A stretch of DNA of 14,590 nucleotides from NCBI GenBank assembly GCA_035280505.1, contig DATEFT010000605.1:1-14590 (forward strand), written 5' to 3'. Origin of the DNA: JAKEHZ01 sp035280505. GTDB lineage: Bacteria > Acidobacteriota > Blastocatellia > RBC074. Below the pieces are notes generated by a model. It did not search any database. It had not been told where the DNA came from and was given only the letters and a program-made list of their open reading frames with translations. Shown here one piece after another: positions 1-5,671 of this stretch. Both the position numbers and the translations under genes were made by a program. How positions within the stretch are numbered: the first letter of the stretch is position 1; every line of letters begins with the position of its first letter.

Positions 1-1
1 C

Positions 2-313
2 ATCGGCAACCATTCGATCTGGTTCAACGAGCGGCTCTGCACCTCGCCCGAACAACTCGTCGCCGAATGCATCATGCTGACCAAGCGCCGCCTCATGAAT
101 CAACCCGACTCGGCGCGCTCGGCCGCCAAGATGGCGATGGAACAGGCCGACCACCAGCACCCGCTCCAGATGCTGTCGAACCAGCCCGCGCCCCCGATCA
201 GCATCGACTCCAAGAAGGTCATCACCGCCTGCCCGGAATGCAGCAGCAACCAGATCGAGTACGCGGGCGGCTGTTATACGTGTCGAGATTGCGGATTCTC
301 GAAGTGCGTTTGA
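2..313 (+). CDS. Adenosylcobalamin-dependent ribonucleoside-diphosphate reductase, C-terminal part (5' end outside window)
   Basis: Only the last 103 codons are present; the reading frame is open from base 2 and ends at TGA 311-313. The first ~25 residues (IGNHSIWFNERLCTSPEQ) fit the end of the TSCPD domain found in class II reductases. The extreme C-terminus is a cysteine-rich tail with two CxxC pairs (CPEC, CYTC), then DCGFSKCV, the zinc-ribbon-like or redox-active tail typical of large B12-dependent reductases. Such enzymes make deoxyribonucleotides in the cytoplasm using adenosylcobalamin as radical source, and the tail cysteines re-reduce the active site. The next gene downstream on the same strand is a cobalamin-binding-protein homologue, which fits B12 dependence. 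Identification rests on the tail only, so the exact subclass is not certain. Confidence 0.8.
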   Translation: MGNHSIWFNERLCTSPEQLVAECIMLTKRRLMNQPDSARSAAKMAMEQADHQHPLQMLSNQPAPPISIDSKKVITACPECSSNQIEYAGGCYTCRDCGFSKCV

Positions 314-323
314 ATTTGAGAAT

Positions 324-373
324 CAAACCGCGAAATCATCAAACTTTCGAGCTTTCGCGTGTTTCGCGGTTTG
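324..373 (+). terminator. 12-bp perfect inverted repeat, possible terminator or intergenic palindrome
   Basis: Arms CAAACCGCGAAA (324-335) and TTTCGCGGTTTG (362-373) are perfectly complementary, with a 26-nt loop. The hairpin begins 11 bp after the reductase stop and no good T-run follows. It may therefore be a weak or Rho-assisted terminator, or simply a dispersed palindromic repeat. It lies 25 bp before the next start codon. Confidence 0.45.
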
Positions 374-397
374 TAAATCGAAGTTGTCGACCAGGTA

Positions 398-1327
398 ATG
401 AGTGAACACCGGATCGTCTCCCTGATCGCGAGCGCGACGGAGATCGTTTGCGCGCTCGGTTTCGAATCGCAGTTGGTCGGGCGGTCGCACGAGTGCGACT
501 TCCCGGCCGCCGTCACGCGTCTGCCGGTCTGCACCAGCCCCAAGTTTCAGGTCGAGGGGCTCAGCTATGAGATCGATCAGCGAGTCAAAGCGATCCTGCA
601 GGAGGCCCTCAGCGTCTACCGGGTGGACGCCGAGATGCTCGAACGCCTGCAGCCCACCCACCTCATCACTCAATCGCAATGCGAGGTCTGCGCGGTCAGC
701 CTCAAGGATGTCGAGCAGGCCGTCTGTCAGTTCACCAGCTCACAGCCGGTGATCGTCTCGCTCGAACCCAACGCGCTGGCGGACGTCTGGGCCGATCTTC
801 GCCGCGTGGCCGGGGCGCTGGGAGAACCGCTCCGCGGCGACCGGCTGGTCTCGGCCCTGCAACAGCGAATGCGCGAGATCGAGGCCGCCGCGGCCGCCGC
901 CTCATCGCGTCCGACCGTGGCCTGTATCGAATGGATCGAACCGCTCATGGCCGCCGGCAATTGGATGCCGGAGCTGATCGAGATGGCGGGCGGCGTCAAT
1001 CTCTTCGGCGAAGCCGGGAAACATTCGCCCTGGATGAGCTGGGATGAACTGATCGCCCGGGATCCGGAGGTGATCCTGATCTCGCCCTGCGGCTTCGATA
1101 TTCCCAGAATCCTGCAGGAGGCGCACCTCTTGACCGGGCAGCCGCGGTGGAACGCGCTCCGGGCCGTCCGCGACGACCGGGTCCTGGTCGCCGACGGCAA
1201 TCAGTACTTCAATCGCCCGGGGCCCCGCCTGGTCGAGTCGCTGGAGATCCTGGCCGAGACGCTCCACCCCGAACTGTTCCACTTCGCGCATGAAGGGACG
1301 GGCTGGCTTCGGTTACCGACCAAATAA
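398..1327 (+). CDS. Cobalamin-binding protein homologue (BtuF-like, periplasmic-binding-protein class III fold), no signal peptide
   Basis: A 309-residue protein starting RIVSLIASATEIVCALGF, then VGRSHECDFP. This is the characteristic N-terminus of cobalamin-binding members of the ABC-transporter substrate-binding family (COG0614, BtuF-like). Length fits the mature family, but the protein begins directly with the first beta strand and has no signal peptide or lipobox, so it is probably cytoplasmic. No btuC or btuD gene is adjacent. An in-frame TAA at 374 forces the start to ATG 398; its Shine-Dalgarno is poor (AGG two bases before ATG). It follows the B12-dependent reductase by 84 bp on the same strand, which suggests a role in B12 handling or sensing rather than transport (inference). 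Family assignment is solid; the ligand is unproven. Confidence 0.85.
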   Translation: MSEHRIVSLIASATEIVCALGFESQLVGRSHECDFPAAVTRLPVCTSPKFQVEGLSYEIDQRVKAILQEALSVYRVDAEMLERLQPTHLITQSQCEVCAVSLKDVEQAVCQFTSSQPVIVSLEPNALADVWADLRRVAGALGEPLRGDRLVSALQQRMREIEAAAAAASSRPTVACIEWIEPLMAAGNWMPELIEMAGGVNLFGEAGKHSPWMSWDELIARDPEVILISPCGFDIPRILQEAHLLTGQPRWNALRAVRDDRVLVADGNQYFNRPGPRLVESLEILAETLHPELFHFAHEGTGWLRLPTK

Positions 1328-1350
1328 AAAGACTTTCATCTCTTTATTCT

Positions 1351-1378
1351 TTGTTCCACCACTTCGGTATGCTAGATT
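1351..1378 (+). promoter_or_regulatory. Candidate sigma70 promoter of the encapsulin operon
   Basis: TTGTTC (1351-1356), a 16-bp spacer and TAGATT (1373-1378) lie in the AT-rich 108-bp gap before the shell gene. The predicted start of transcription is near 1385, giving a leader of about 50 nt. A good ribosome binding site AAGGA (1424-1428) sits 7 nt before ATG 1436. No terminator-like hairpin separates this gap from the preceding gene. Confidence 0.4.
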
Positions 1379-1435
1379 CCCCTATCCCCAGATCCTAATC
1401 CTTTATGAACACATCTATCTTTTAAGGACACATCA

Positions 1436-2377
1436 ATGGCTGATAATGATCAGGTTCGGCATTCGCTGAGTGACAAGGCGGCCTACCAGTTGGCCAACGT
1501 CACTAAAACCGCGCCGCAGTACGGTGCGATTACCCCTCGCTGGCTCGTCCGGTTACTGGATTGGAAACCGCTCGAAGCCGGGACGCTGCGGCGTAATCGC
1601 GTCGCGAGCGACCGGCCGGTCGATGTCATCTGCGACCAGCAGGAGAGTCAGTCGATTCCCGATACCCATGTTCCCTACGAAGAGCAACCTCGCGAGTACA
1701 CGCTCAACTCGATCTCGGCGATCCTGAACATCCATACGCGAACCTCGGATCTCTTCAGCAATCCCTTCGACCAGATCAAAGAGCAGTTGCGGTTGACCGT
1801 CGAGACCGTCAAGGAGCGCCAGGAAGGCGAACTGATCAACAACAACGACTATGGGCTGGTGAAGAACGTCCCGGCCTCGCAGCGGATCCAGACCCGCAAA
1901 GGTCCGCCGACCCCGGACGACCTCGACGATCTGATCTCCAAGGTCTGGAAAGAGCCCTCCTTCTTTCTGGCGCATCCGCGCGCCATCGCGGCCTTCGGGC
2001 GCGAATGCACGCGTCGCGGCGTGCCGCCGCCCACCGTCACGCTCTTCGGCTCGCCGTTCCTGACCTGGCGCGGCATCCCGCTGGTGCCGACCGACAAGCT
2101 GATGGTCGACGGTCAATCCAACCCGCCGGTGGGCCACGGCGGCAAGACCAGCATTCTGCTCCTGCGCGTGGGAGAGCGGAAACAGGGCGTGATCGGACTC
2201 TATCAGCCGGGTCTGCCCGGCGAGCAGACGCCCGGCCTCTCGGTGCGGTTCATGGGAATCAACCAGAACGCCACCAGCTCCTATCTCGTCTCGCTCTATT
2301 GCTCGGCCGCCGTCCTGACCGACGACGCCATCGCCGCGCTGGATCAAGTGGAAGTGGGCCATTACCATGAATATTGA
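1436..2377 (+). CDS. srpI: Family 2A encapsulin nanocompartment shell protein (SrpI-like)
   Basis: A 313-residue protein of the HK97-fold encapsulin family 2A, whose best known member is SrpI of Synechococcus elongatus. The N-terminal arm (SDKAAYQLANVTKT) is followed by the conserved central block around residues 90-145. That block contains LNIHTRTSDLFSNPFDQIKE, then QLRLTVETVKERQEGELINN, then DYGLV. The C-terminal half carries FFLAHPRAIAAFGRECTRRG and TPGLSVRFMGINQNATSSYL, and the protein ends HYHEY. Length matches the family (about 300-320 residues). Shell subunits self-assemble into icosahedral cytoplasmic cages. No phage genes surround it, and the next gene overlaps by 11 bp and encodes the family's known cargo, a cysteine desulfurase, which makes the assignment secure. 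Symbol taken from the characterised homologue. Confidence 0.95.
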   Translation: MADNDQVRHSLSDKAAYQLANVTKTAPQYGAITPRWLVRLLDWKPLEAGTLRRNRVASDRPVDVICDQQESQSIPDTHVPYEEQPREYTLNSISAILNIHTRTSDLFSNPFDQIKEQLRLTVETVKERQEGELINNNDYGLVKNVPASQRIQTRKGPPTPDDLDDLISKVWKEPSFFLAHPRAIAAFGRECTRRGVPPPTVTLFGSPFLTWRGIPLVPTDKLMVDGQSNPPVGHGGKTSILLLRVGERKQGVIGLYQPGLPGEQTPGLSVRFMGINQNATSSYLVSLYCSAAVLTDDAIAALDQVEVGHYHEY

Positions 2378-4334
2378 TCGACCGACCGCGCCTGACGAAC
2401 TCGATTTGACCGGCGCCTCGCGGGCGCTGGCCGCAGGATTGCCGGATCCGGCGGTGTTGACCCGGATCGCCAATGAACTCTATCAAAGTTTTCAACCGGC
2501 GATGACCGGCGGTCTCCCGCCGCTCCCGCAGACTCCGGAGGCGGCGGAAGCAGCCCTCATGAATCCGGTCGCGGGCCTCTCGCTGCCGGCGCTTCCGGCA
2601 TCCGAACAAATCACGGAAGAGGCGCTGCGACAGTCCATGCCGGCGGCCTCCTCGTTTCAGGCCCCGGTCTCCCCGGGCCTGCCCGGCGGAATCTCGGCGG
2701 CCGATTTCTCCGTCATGCCCGCCTTCTCTTTCCTGGAAGAGGCCAGGTCGCTGTTCGAGAGGACGGCCGGCAGTCCTGCACCTCTGGCGCCCGCGATTCC
2801 GCAGACCGCGCAGATGCCGACCGAGACCGAGTTGCGGGGAGCGGCTCCGGCCATGCCGGGGATCGATCCGACCGCGATTCCGGCTTCGATTCCGGCCGTG
2901 CCGGTCTCGGCAGTCTCCACTCCGCAGATTCCCGGCCCGGTCCCGGGAGCCCCGGCCGGACAGTCGTCGGCCTTTCAGTTTCTGGAGAGGTCGCGGTCGA
3001 TCTCGTCTCTGAATGCCTGGAATACCATGGACGTCTCGCCGGTCCTCTCTCCGGCCGGAGCCGAATTCACTCCCGGGTCGCAGCCCCTGGGCTTCTCGGC
3101 CGGACTCTTCGACGTCCACGCGGTGCGGCGCGATTTCCCGATTCTGCAGGAACAGGTCCACGGTCGTCCGCTGATCTGGCTCGACAACGCCGCCACCACG
3201 CAGAAGCCGCAGGCGGTGATCGATCGGCTCACGTACTTCTACCAGCACGAGAACTCCAACGTCCATCGCGCGGCTCATGAGCTGGCGGCGCGTTCGACGG
3301 ATGCCTACGACGCGGCGCGCGAGAAGGTGCGCCGCTTCCTGAACGCCGGTTCGACCAGGGAGATCGTCTTCGTGCGCGGCGCCACCGAGGGCATCAACCT
3401 GGTGGCTCAAAGCTGGGGCCGCCAGCACGTTCGCGAAGGCGACGAGATCGTCATCACCCATCTCGAACACCACGCGAACATCGTGCCCTGGCAGATGCTC
3501 TGCGCGGAGAGCGGGGCCCGGTTGCGGGTCGCTCCGGTCGACAACCAGGGCCAGGTGCTGCTGGACGAATACGAGAAACTGCTGGGACCCAAGACCCGCC
3601 TGGTCGCCTTCGCCCAGGTCTCCAACGCCCTGGGGACGATCACGCCCGTCCAGGAGATGGTGGCGATCGCCCATCGCTACGGCGCCAAAGTACTGGTCGA
3701 CGGAGCGCAGGCCGTCTCCCACATGAAGGTTGACGTTCAGGCTTACGATTGCGATTTTTACGTCCTCTCCGGACACAAGGTCTTCGCCCCGACCGGCATC
3801 GGCGTGGTCTACGGCAAACAGGAGGTGCTCGAGGCCACCCGGCCCTGGCAGGGCGGCGGCAACATGATCGCCGATGTCACCTTCGAGAAGACCCTCTATC
3901 AATCGGCCCCATTCCGTTTCGAGGCCGGAACGGGCAGCATCGCCGATGCCGTCGGCCTGGGAGCCGCCCTCGACTACCTCGACCGGATCGGCATGGTCAA
4001 CGTGGAACGCTACGAACACGAACTGCTGGCCTATGCCATCGAGGGCCTGCAACGCATTCCCGGCCTGCACCTGATCGGCACCGCCCGCGAGAAGGCCAGC
4101 GTGCTCTCGTTCGTGCTGGACGGGTTCACGACCGAAGAGGTGGGACAGGCCTTGAACCGGGAGGGGATCGCCGTCCGGTCCGGCCACCATTGCGCTCAAC
4201 CGATCCTGCGTCGATTCGGGCTCGAGAGCACGGTCCGGCCCTCGCTGGCGCTCTACAACACCGGCGAGGAGTGCGACGCGCTCGTCGCCGCCATCTGGAA
4301 CCTGAAGAACGGCAGAGGCGCGGGCCTGATCTAG
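2367..4334 (+). CDS. Family 2A encapsulin cargo: cysteine desulfurase (SufS-type) with long disordered N-terminal targeting domain
   Basis: A 655-residue, two-part protein. Residues 1 to about 247 are low-complexity and rich in Pro, Ala, Ile and Ser. They hold a short predicted helix near the start (DPAVLTRIANELYQSF, 27-42) and two copies of AFxFLExxRS (119-128 and 202-211). Such extensions direct the enzyme into family 2A shells. Residues from about 249 form a PLP-dependent group II (SufS/CsdA-like) cysteine desulfurase: LDNAATTQKPQAV, EHHAN (367-371), VDGAQ with PLP-pyridine Asp445, LSGHK with Schiff-base Lys471, and RSGHHC with catalytic Cys609. All key residues are intact, so it should convert cysteine to alanine plus enzyme-bound persulfide. 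The start overlaps the end of the shell gene (GGAAG about 12 nt upstream), indicating translational coupling. No sufBCD, sufE or iscU lies nearby, consistent with a dedicated storage role rather than Fe-S assembly (inference). Confidence 0.95.
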   Translation: MNIDRPTAPDELDLTGASRALAAGLPDPAVLTRIANELYQSFQPAMTGGLPPLPQTPEAAEAALMNPVAGLSLPALPASEQITEEALRQSMPAASSFQAPVSPGLPGGISAADFSVMPAFSFLEEARSLFERTAGSPAPLAPAIPQTAQMPTETELRGAAPAMPGIDPTAIPASIPAVPVSAVSTPQIPGPVPGAPAGQSSAFQFLERSRSISSLNAWNTMDVSPVLSPAGAEFTPGSQPLGFSAGLFDVHAVRRDFPILQEQVHGRPLIWLDNAATTQKPQAVIDRLTYFYQHENSNVHRAAHELAARSTDAYDAAREKVRRFLNAGSTREIVFVRGATEGINLVAQSWGRQHVREGDEIVITHLEHHANIVPWQMLCAESGARLRVAPVDNQGQVLLDEYEKLLGPKTRLVAFAQVSNALGTITPVQEMVAIAHRYGAKVLVDGAQAVSHMKVDVQAYDCDFYVLSGHKVFAPTGIGVVYGKQEVLEATRPWQGGGNMIADVTFEKTLYQSAPFRFEAGTGSIADAVGLGAALDYLDRIGMVNVERYEHELLAYAIEGLQRIPGLHLIGTAREKASVLSFVLDGFTTEEVGQALNREGIAVRSGHHCAQPILRRFGLESTVRPSLALYNTGEECDALVAAIWNLKNGRGAGLI

Positions 4335-4363
4335 GCCGTTTGAAACAAATAAGAATCAGGTAC

Positions 4364-4392
4364 TTGACTATAAAGTCAGGTTTAGATATTTT
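4364..4392 (+). promoter_or_regulatory. Sigma70-like promoter of the htpX leader, with a dyad over the -35 box
   Basis: TTGACT (4364-4369, five of six consensus bases), a 17-bp spacer and TATTTT (4387-4392, four of six). Transcription would begin near 4399, just before the riboswitch aptamer. The -35 box is embedded in the dyad TGACT-ATAA-AGTCA (4365-4378), a possible operator or simply a short hairpin. Confidence 0.6.
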
Positions 4393-4402
4393 TGCTCTTC
4401 GG

Positions 4403-4535
4403 AATGAAGGGGAGTAGATCGCCCTGATCGTTCTAATTTGACGGTCAGGATCTGGTGAAGTCGTCAGGACGATTGCCCACGGGCAATCCGGCCCACCAGC
4501 TAGGTCACGGATGACCAAGGATCAAGACCTTCTAC
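4403..4535 (+). promoter_or_regulatory. yybP-ykoY (manganese) riboswitch aptamer
   Basis: The conserved 5' block GGGGAGTAG (4409-4417), the internal GTCGTCA (4460-4466) and the 3' block CAAGACC (4523-4529) occur in the order and spacing of the yybP-ykoY class. The stems also fit. P1 is GAAGG 4406-4410 with CCTTC 4528-4532. P2 is ten pairs, 4423-4432 with 4440-4449. The long arm is CTGGTG 4452-4457 with CACCAG 4494-4499, capped by the hairpin GATTGCCC/GGGCAATC (4471-4488). P4 is GGTCA/TGACC (4503-4516). The class binds Mn2+. The 3' side of P1 is also the 5' arm of the following terminator, so ligand binding should permit read-through into htpX. Called from memory of the consensus; a covariance-model score was not run. 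Confidence 0.85.
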
Positions 4536-4571
4536 GCAGTCCGGATACGGATTGCGTAGAAGGTCTTTTTT
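4524..4571 (+). terminator. Intrinsic terminator: expression platform of the manganese riboswitch
   Basis: Twenty-pair stem with one G-U pair: arm 4524-4543, loop GATA (4544-4547), arm 4548-4567, followed by TTTT and, after one G, another TTTT. It starts inside the aptamer: AAGACCTTC is shared with the CAAGACC block and with P1, so aptamer and terminator are mutually exclusive. It would also stop read-through from the encapsulin operon, which has no hairpin terminator of its own. Confidence 0.92.
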
Positions 4572-4612
4572 GTTTTGCGCTCCAGAGATCGGAGCGCGGG
4601 GAGAAACTCAAA

Positions 4613-5482
4613 ATGAATGGTATGAATCGAACCAAGAGTCTGCTGCTGCTGGCGGCGCTGACCGCGCTCTTTCTCATCATCGGTCAGGCGATCGGCGGTC
4701 AGGTCGGATTGATCCTGGCGCTGTTGCTGGCCGGCGGCATGAACTTTTTCAGTTACTGGTACTCCGACAAGATCGTGCTGCGGATGTACAACGCGCAGGA
4801 GGTCACGGAGGCCGACGCGCCGCAACTCTACGGCATGGTGCGCGAATTGGCACAGCGGGGAGGAATTCCGATGCCGCGCGTCTATCTCATTCCGGAGGAG
4901 ACGCCGAACGCCTTCGCCACCGGACGCAACCCGCAGCATGCGGCCGTGGCGGTGACGGAGGGGCTCATGCAGATGCTCAATCCGCGCGAGCTGGCCGGAG
5001 TGATCGCCCACGAACTGGGTCACGTCATGAATCGCGACACGCTGATTATGACCATCGCCGCCTCGCTGGCGGGCGCCTTGAGTTACCTGGCGAGCTTCGC
5101 GATGTTCTTCGGGGGCGGCAACTCGGACGACGAAGAGGAGGGCGGCTCCAACATCGTGGCCGCGATCGTGGGCATGGTCGTCGCGATGATCGCGGCCCCG
5201 ATCATCCAGATGGCGATCTCGCGCTCGCGCGAATTCGTCGCCGACGAGACCGGCGCGCGATTGACCAACGATCCGCTGGCCCTGGCGGGCGCGCTGCGCA
5301 AGATCGAGGCCTGGAGCCAGGAGATTCCGATCCATTCCGGATCACCGGCGACGGCCCACATGTTCATCATCAATCCGTTCTCGGGCGGCGGCATCTCGCG
5401 CCTGTTCAGCACGCACCCGTCCACCGAACAGCGGATCGAACGGCTGGAGGCCCTGGCCTCCGAAAAATTCGTCCTGACTTAA
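4613..5482 (+). CDS. htpX: HtpX-like M48 family membrane zinc metalloprotease
   Basis: A 289-residue protein matching HtpX in length and layout. There are two N-terminal membrane helices (about residues 8-22 and 26-46) and a conserved lead-in PRVYLIPEETPNAFATGRNP. The zinc-binding HELGH is at residues 133-137, followed by NRDTLIMT. Two further membrane segments (about 142-165 and 178-200) follow, and the third ligand Glu207 lies in SRSREFVADETGA. The C-terminus has FSTHPSTEQRIERLE. Family members degrade damaged membrane proteins, with the active site facing the cytoplasm. The start was placed at ATG 4613 because GGGGAG (4598-4603) lies 9 nt upstream; the open frame further 5' runs through the riboswitch terminator and is leader. 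A perfect 7-bp hairpin (4577-4597) abuts the ribosome binding site. Expression is predicted to be Mn-responsive. The acidic loop NSDDEEEGG (about 168-176) is unusual. Confidence 0.92.
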   Translation: MNGMNRTKSLLLLAALTALFLIIGQAIGGQVGLILALLLAGGMNFFSYWYSDKIVLRMYNAQEVTEADAPQLYGMVRELAQRGGIPMPRVYLIPEETPNAFATGRNPQHAAVAVTEGLMQMLNPRELAGVIAHELGHVMNRDTLIMTIAASLAGALSYLASFAMFFGGGNSDDEEEGGSNIVAAIVGMVVAMIAAPIIQMAISRSREFVADETGARLTNDPLALAGALRKIEAWSQEIPIHSGSPATAHMFIINPFSGGGISRLFSTHPSTEQRIERLEALASEKFVLT

Positions 5483-5487
5483 ATTGA

Positions 5488-5526
5488 CCAGGGGTTCGCT
5501 CGGCTGACGCCTCGCTTCACCCCTGG
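5488..5526 (+). terminator. Palindrome with AT-rich tail, likely terminator of htpX
   Basis: CCAGGGGT (5488-5495) and ACCCCTGG (5519-5526) are perfect complements starting 5 bp after the htpX stop. CTATTTTAT follows. The tail is not a pure T-run. The composition suggests a dispersed extragenic palindrome that also serves as a terminator. Confidence 0.6.
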
Positions 5527-5528
5527 CT

Positions 5529-5570
5529 ATTTTATGGCGCGCCGGCGGCGCGCGCTCCGGCCCACAAAAT
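5529..5570. repeat. Nested GC-rich palindrome
   Basis: The outer arms ATTTTATGG (5529-5537) and CCACAAAAT (5562-5570) match at eight of nine positions and enclose the perfect stem GCGCGCC-GGC-GGCGCGC (5537-5553). It sits directly after the htpX terminator palindrome in the gap between the convergent genes. It is non-coding and probably an extragenic repeat. Confidence 0.4.
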
Positions 5571-5600
5571 CCGGCACGGCCAACGGTTTAAAGCAGAAAC

Positions 5601-5648
5601 TAAAAAGTCTAGAGAAGTCCGGAATACTCTTCCGACTTCTCTAGACTT
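5601..5648 (-). terminator. Hairpin terminator of the TonB-receptor gene, built from a dispersed repeat
   Basis: Read on the minus strand, arm 5648-5635 pairs with 5618-5605 (14 perfect pairs), extended by TTCCG/CGGAA across one bulge, with a 5-nt loop. It is followed by TTTTTA (5606-5601). It lies 24 bp beyond the receptor stop codon and faces htpX convergently. The arm is AAGTCTAGAGAAGT, the core of the repeat also found at 12378-12483. Confidence 0.7.
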
Positions 5649-5661
5649 CTCTAGACTTCTC
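5605..5661. repeat. Dispersed repeat, copy 1 (core AGTCTAGAGAAGTC; 10-bp tandem ACTTCTCTAG)
   Basis: One forward core at 5606-5619 is followed by 2.7 tandem 10-bp units of ACTTCTCTAG at 5635-5661, its reverse complement. The same core recurs several times at 12378-12483 in another intergenic region of this window, so it is a genomic repeat family and not only a terminator. Confidence 0.75.
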
Positions 5662-5671
5662 ACCAGACTTC

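Noticed and set aside
314..397. A cobalamin riboswitch before the BtuF-like gene
   Set aside because: Only 84 bp are available and the B12-box and other conserved blocks are absent. A simple inverted repeat fills the gap.
1436..2377. Phage capsid or prophage remnant
   Set aside because: The HK97-type fold is shared, but no portal, terminase, protease or tail gene is present and the partner gene is the known encapsulin cargo.
2259..4199. A 646-codon open frame antisense to the encapsulin cargo gene
   Set aside because: It is a high-GC shadow frame with Arg/Gly-rich composition and no recognisable domain. The plus strand carries an unmistakable desulfurase.
4511..4612. An earlier ATG (4511) in frame with htpX giving a 323-residue protein
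   Set aside because: This stretch contains the riboswitch P4 and the whole intrinsic terminator, has no ribosome binding site, and would add residues absent from HtpX. ATG 4613 has GGGGAG at proper spacing.
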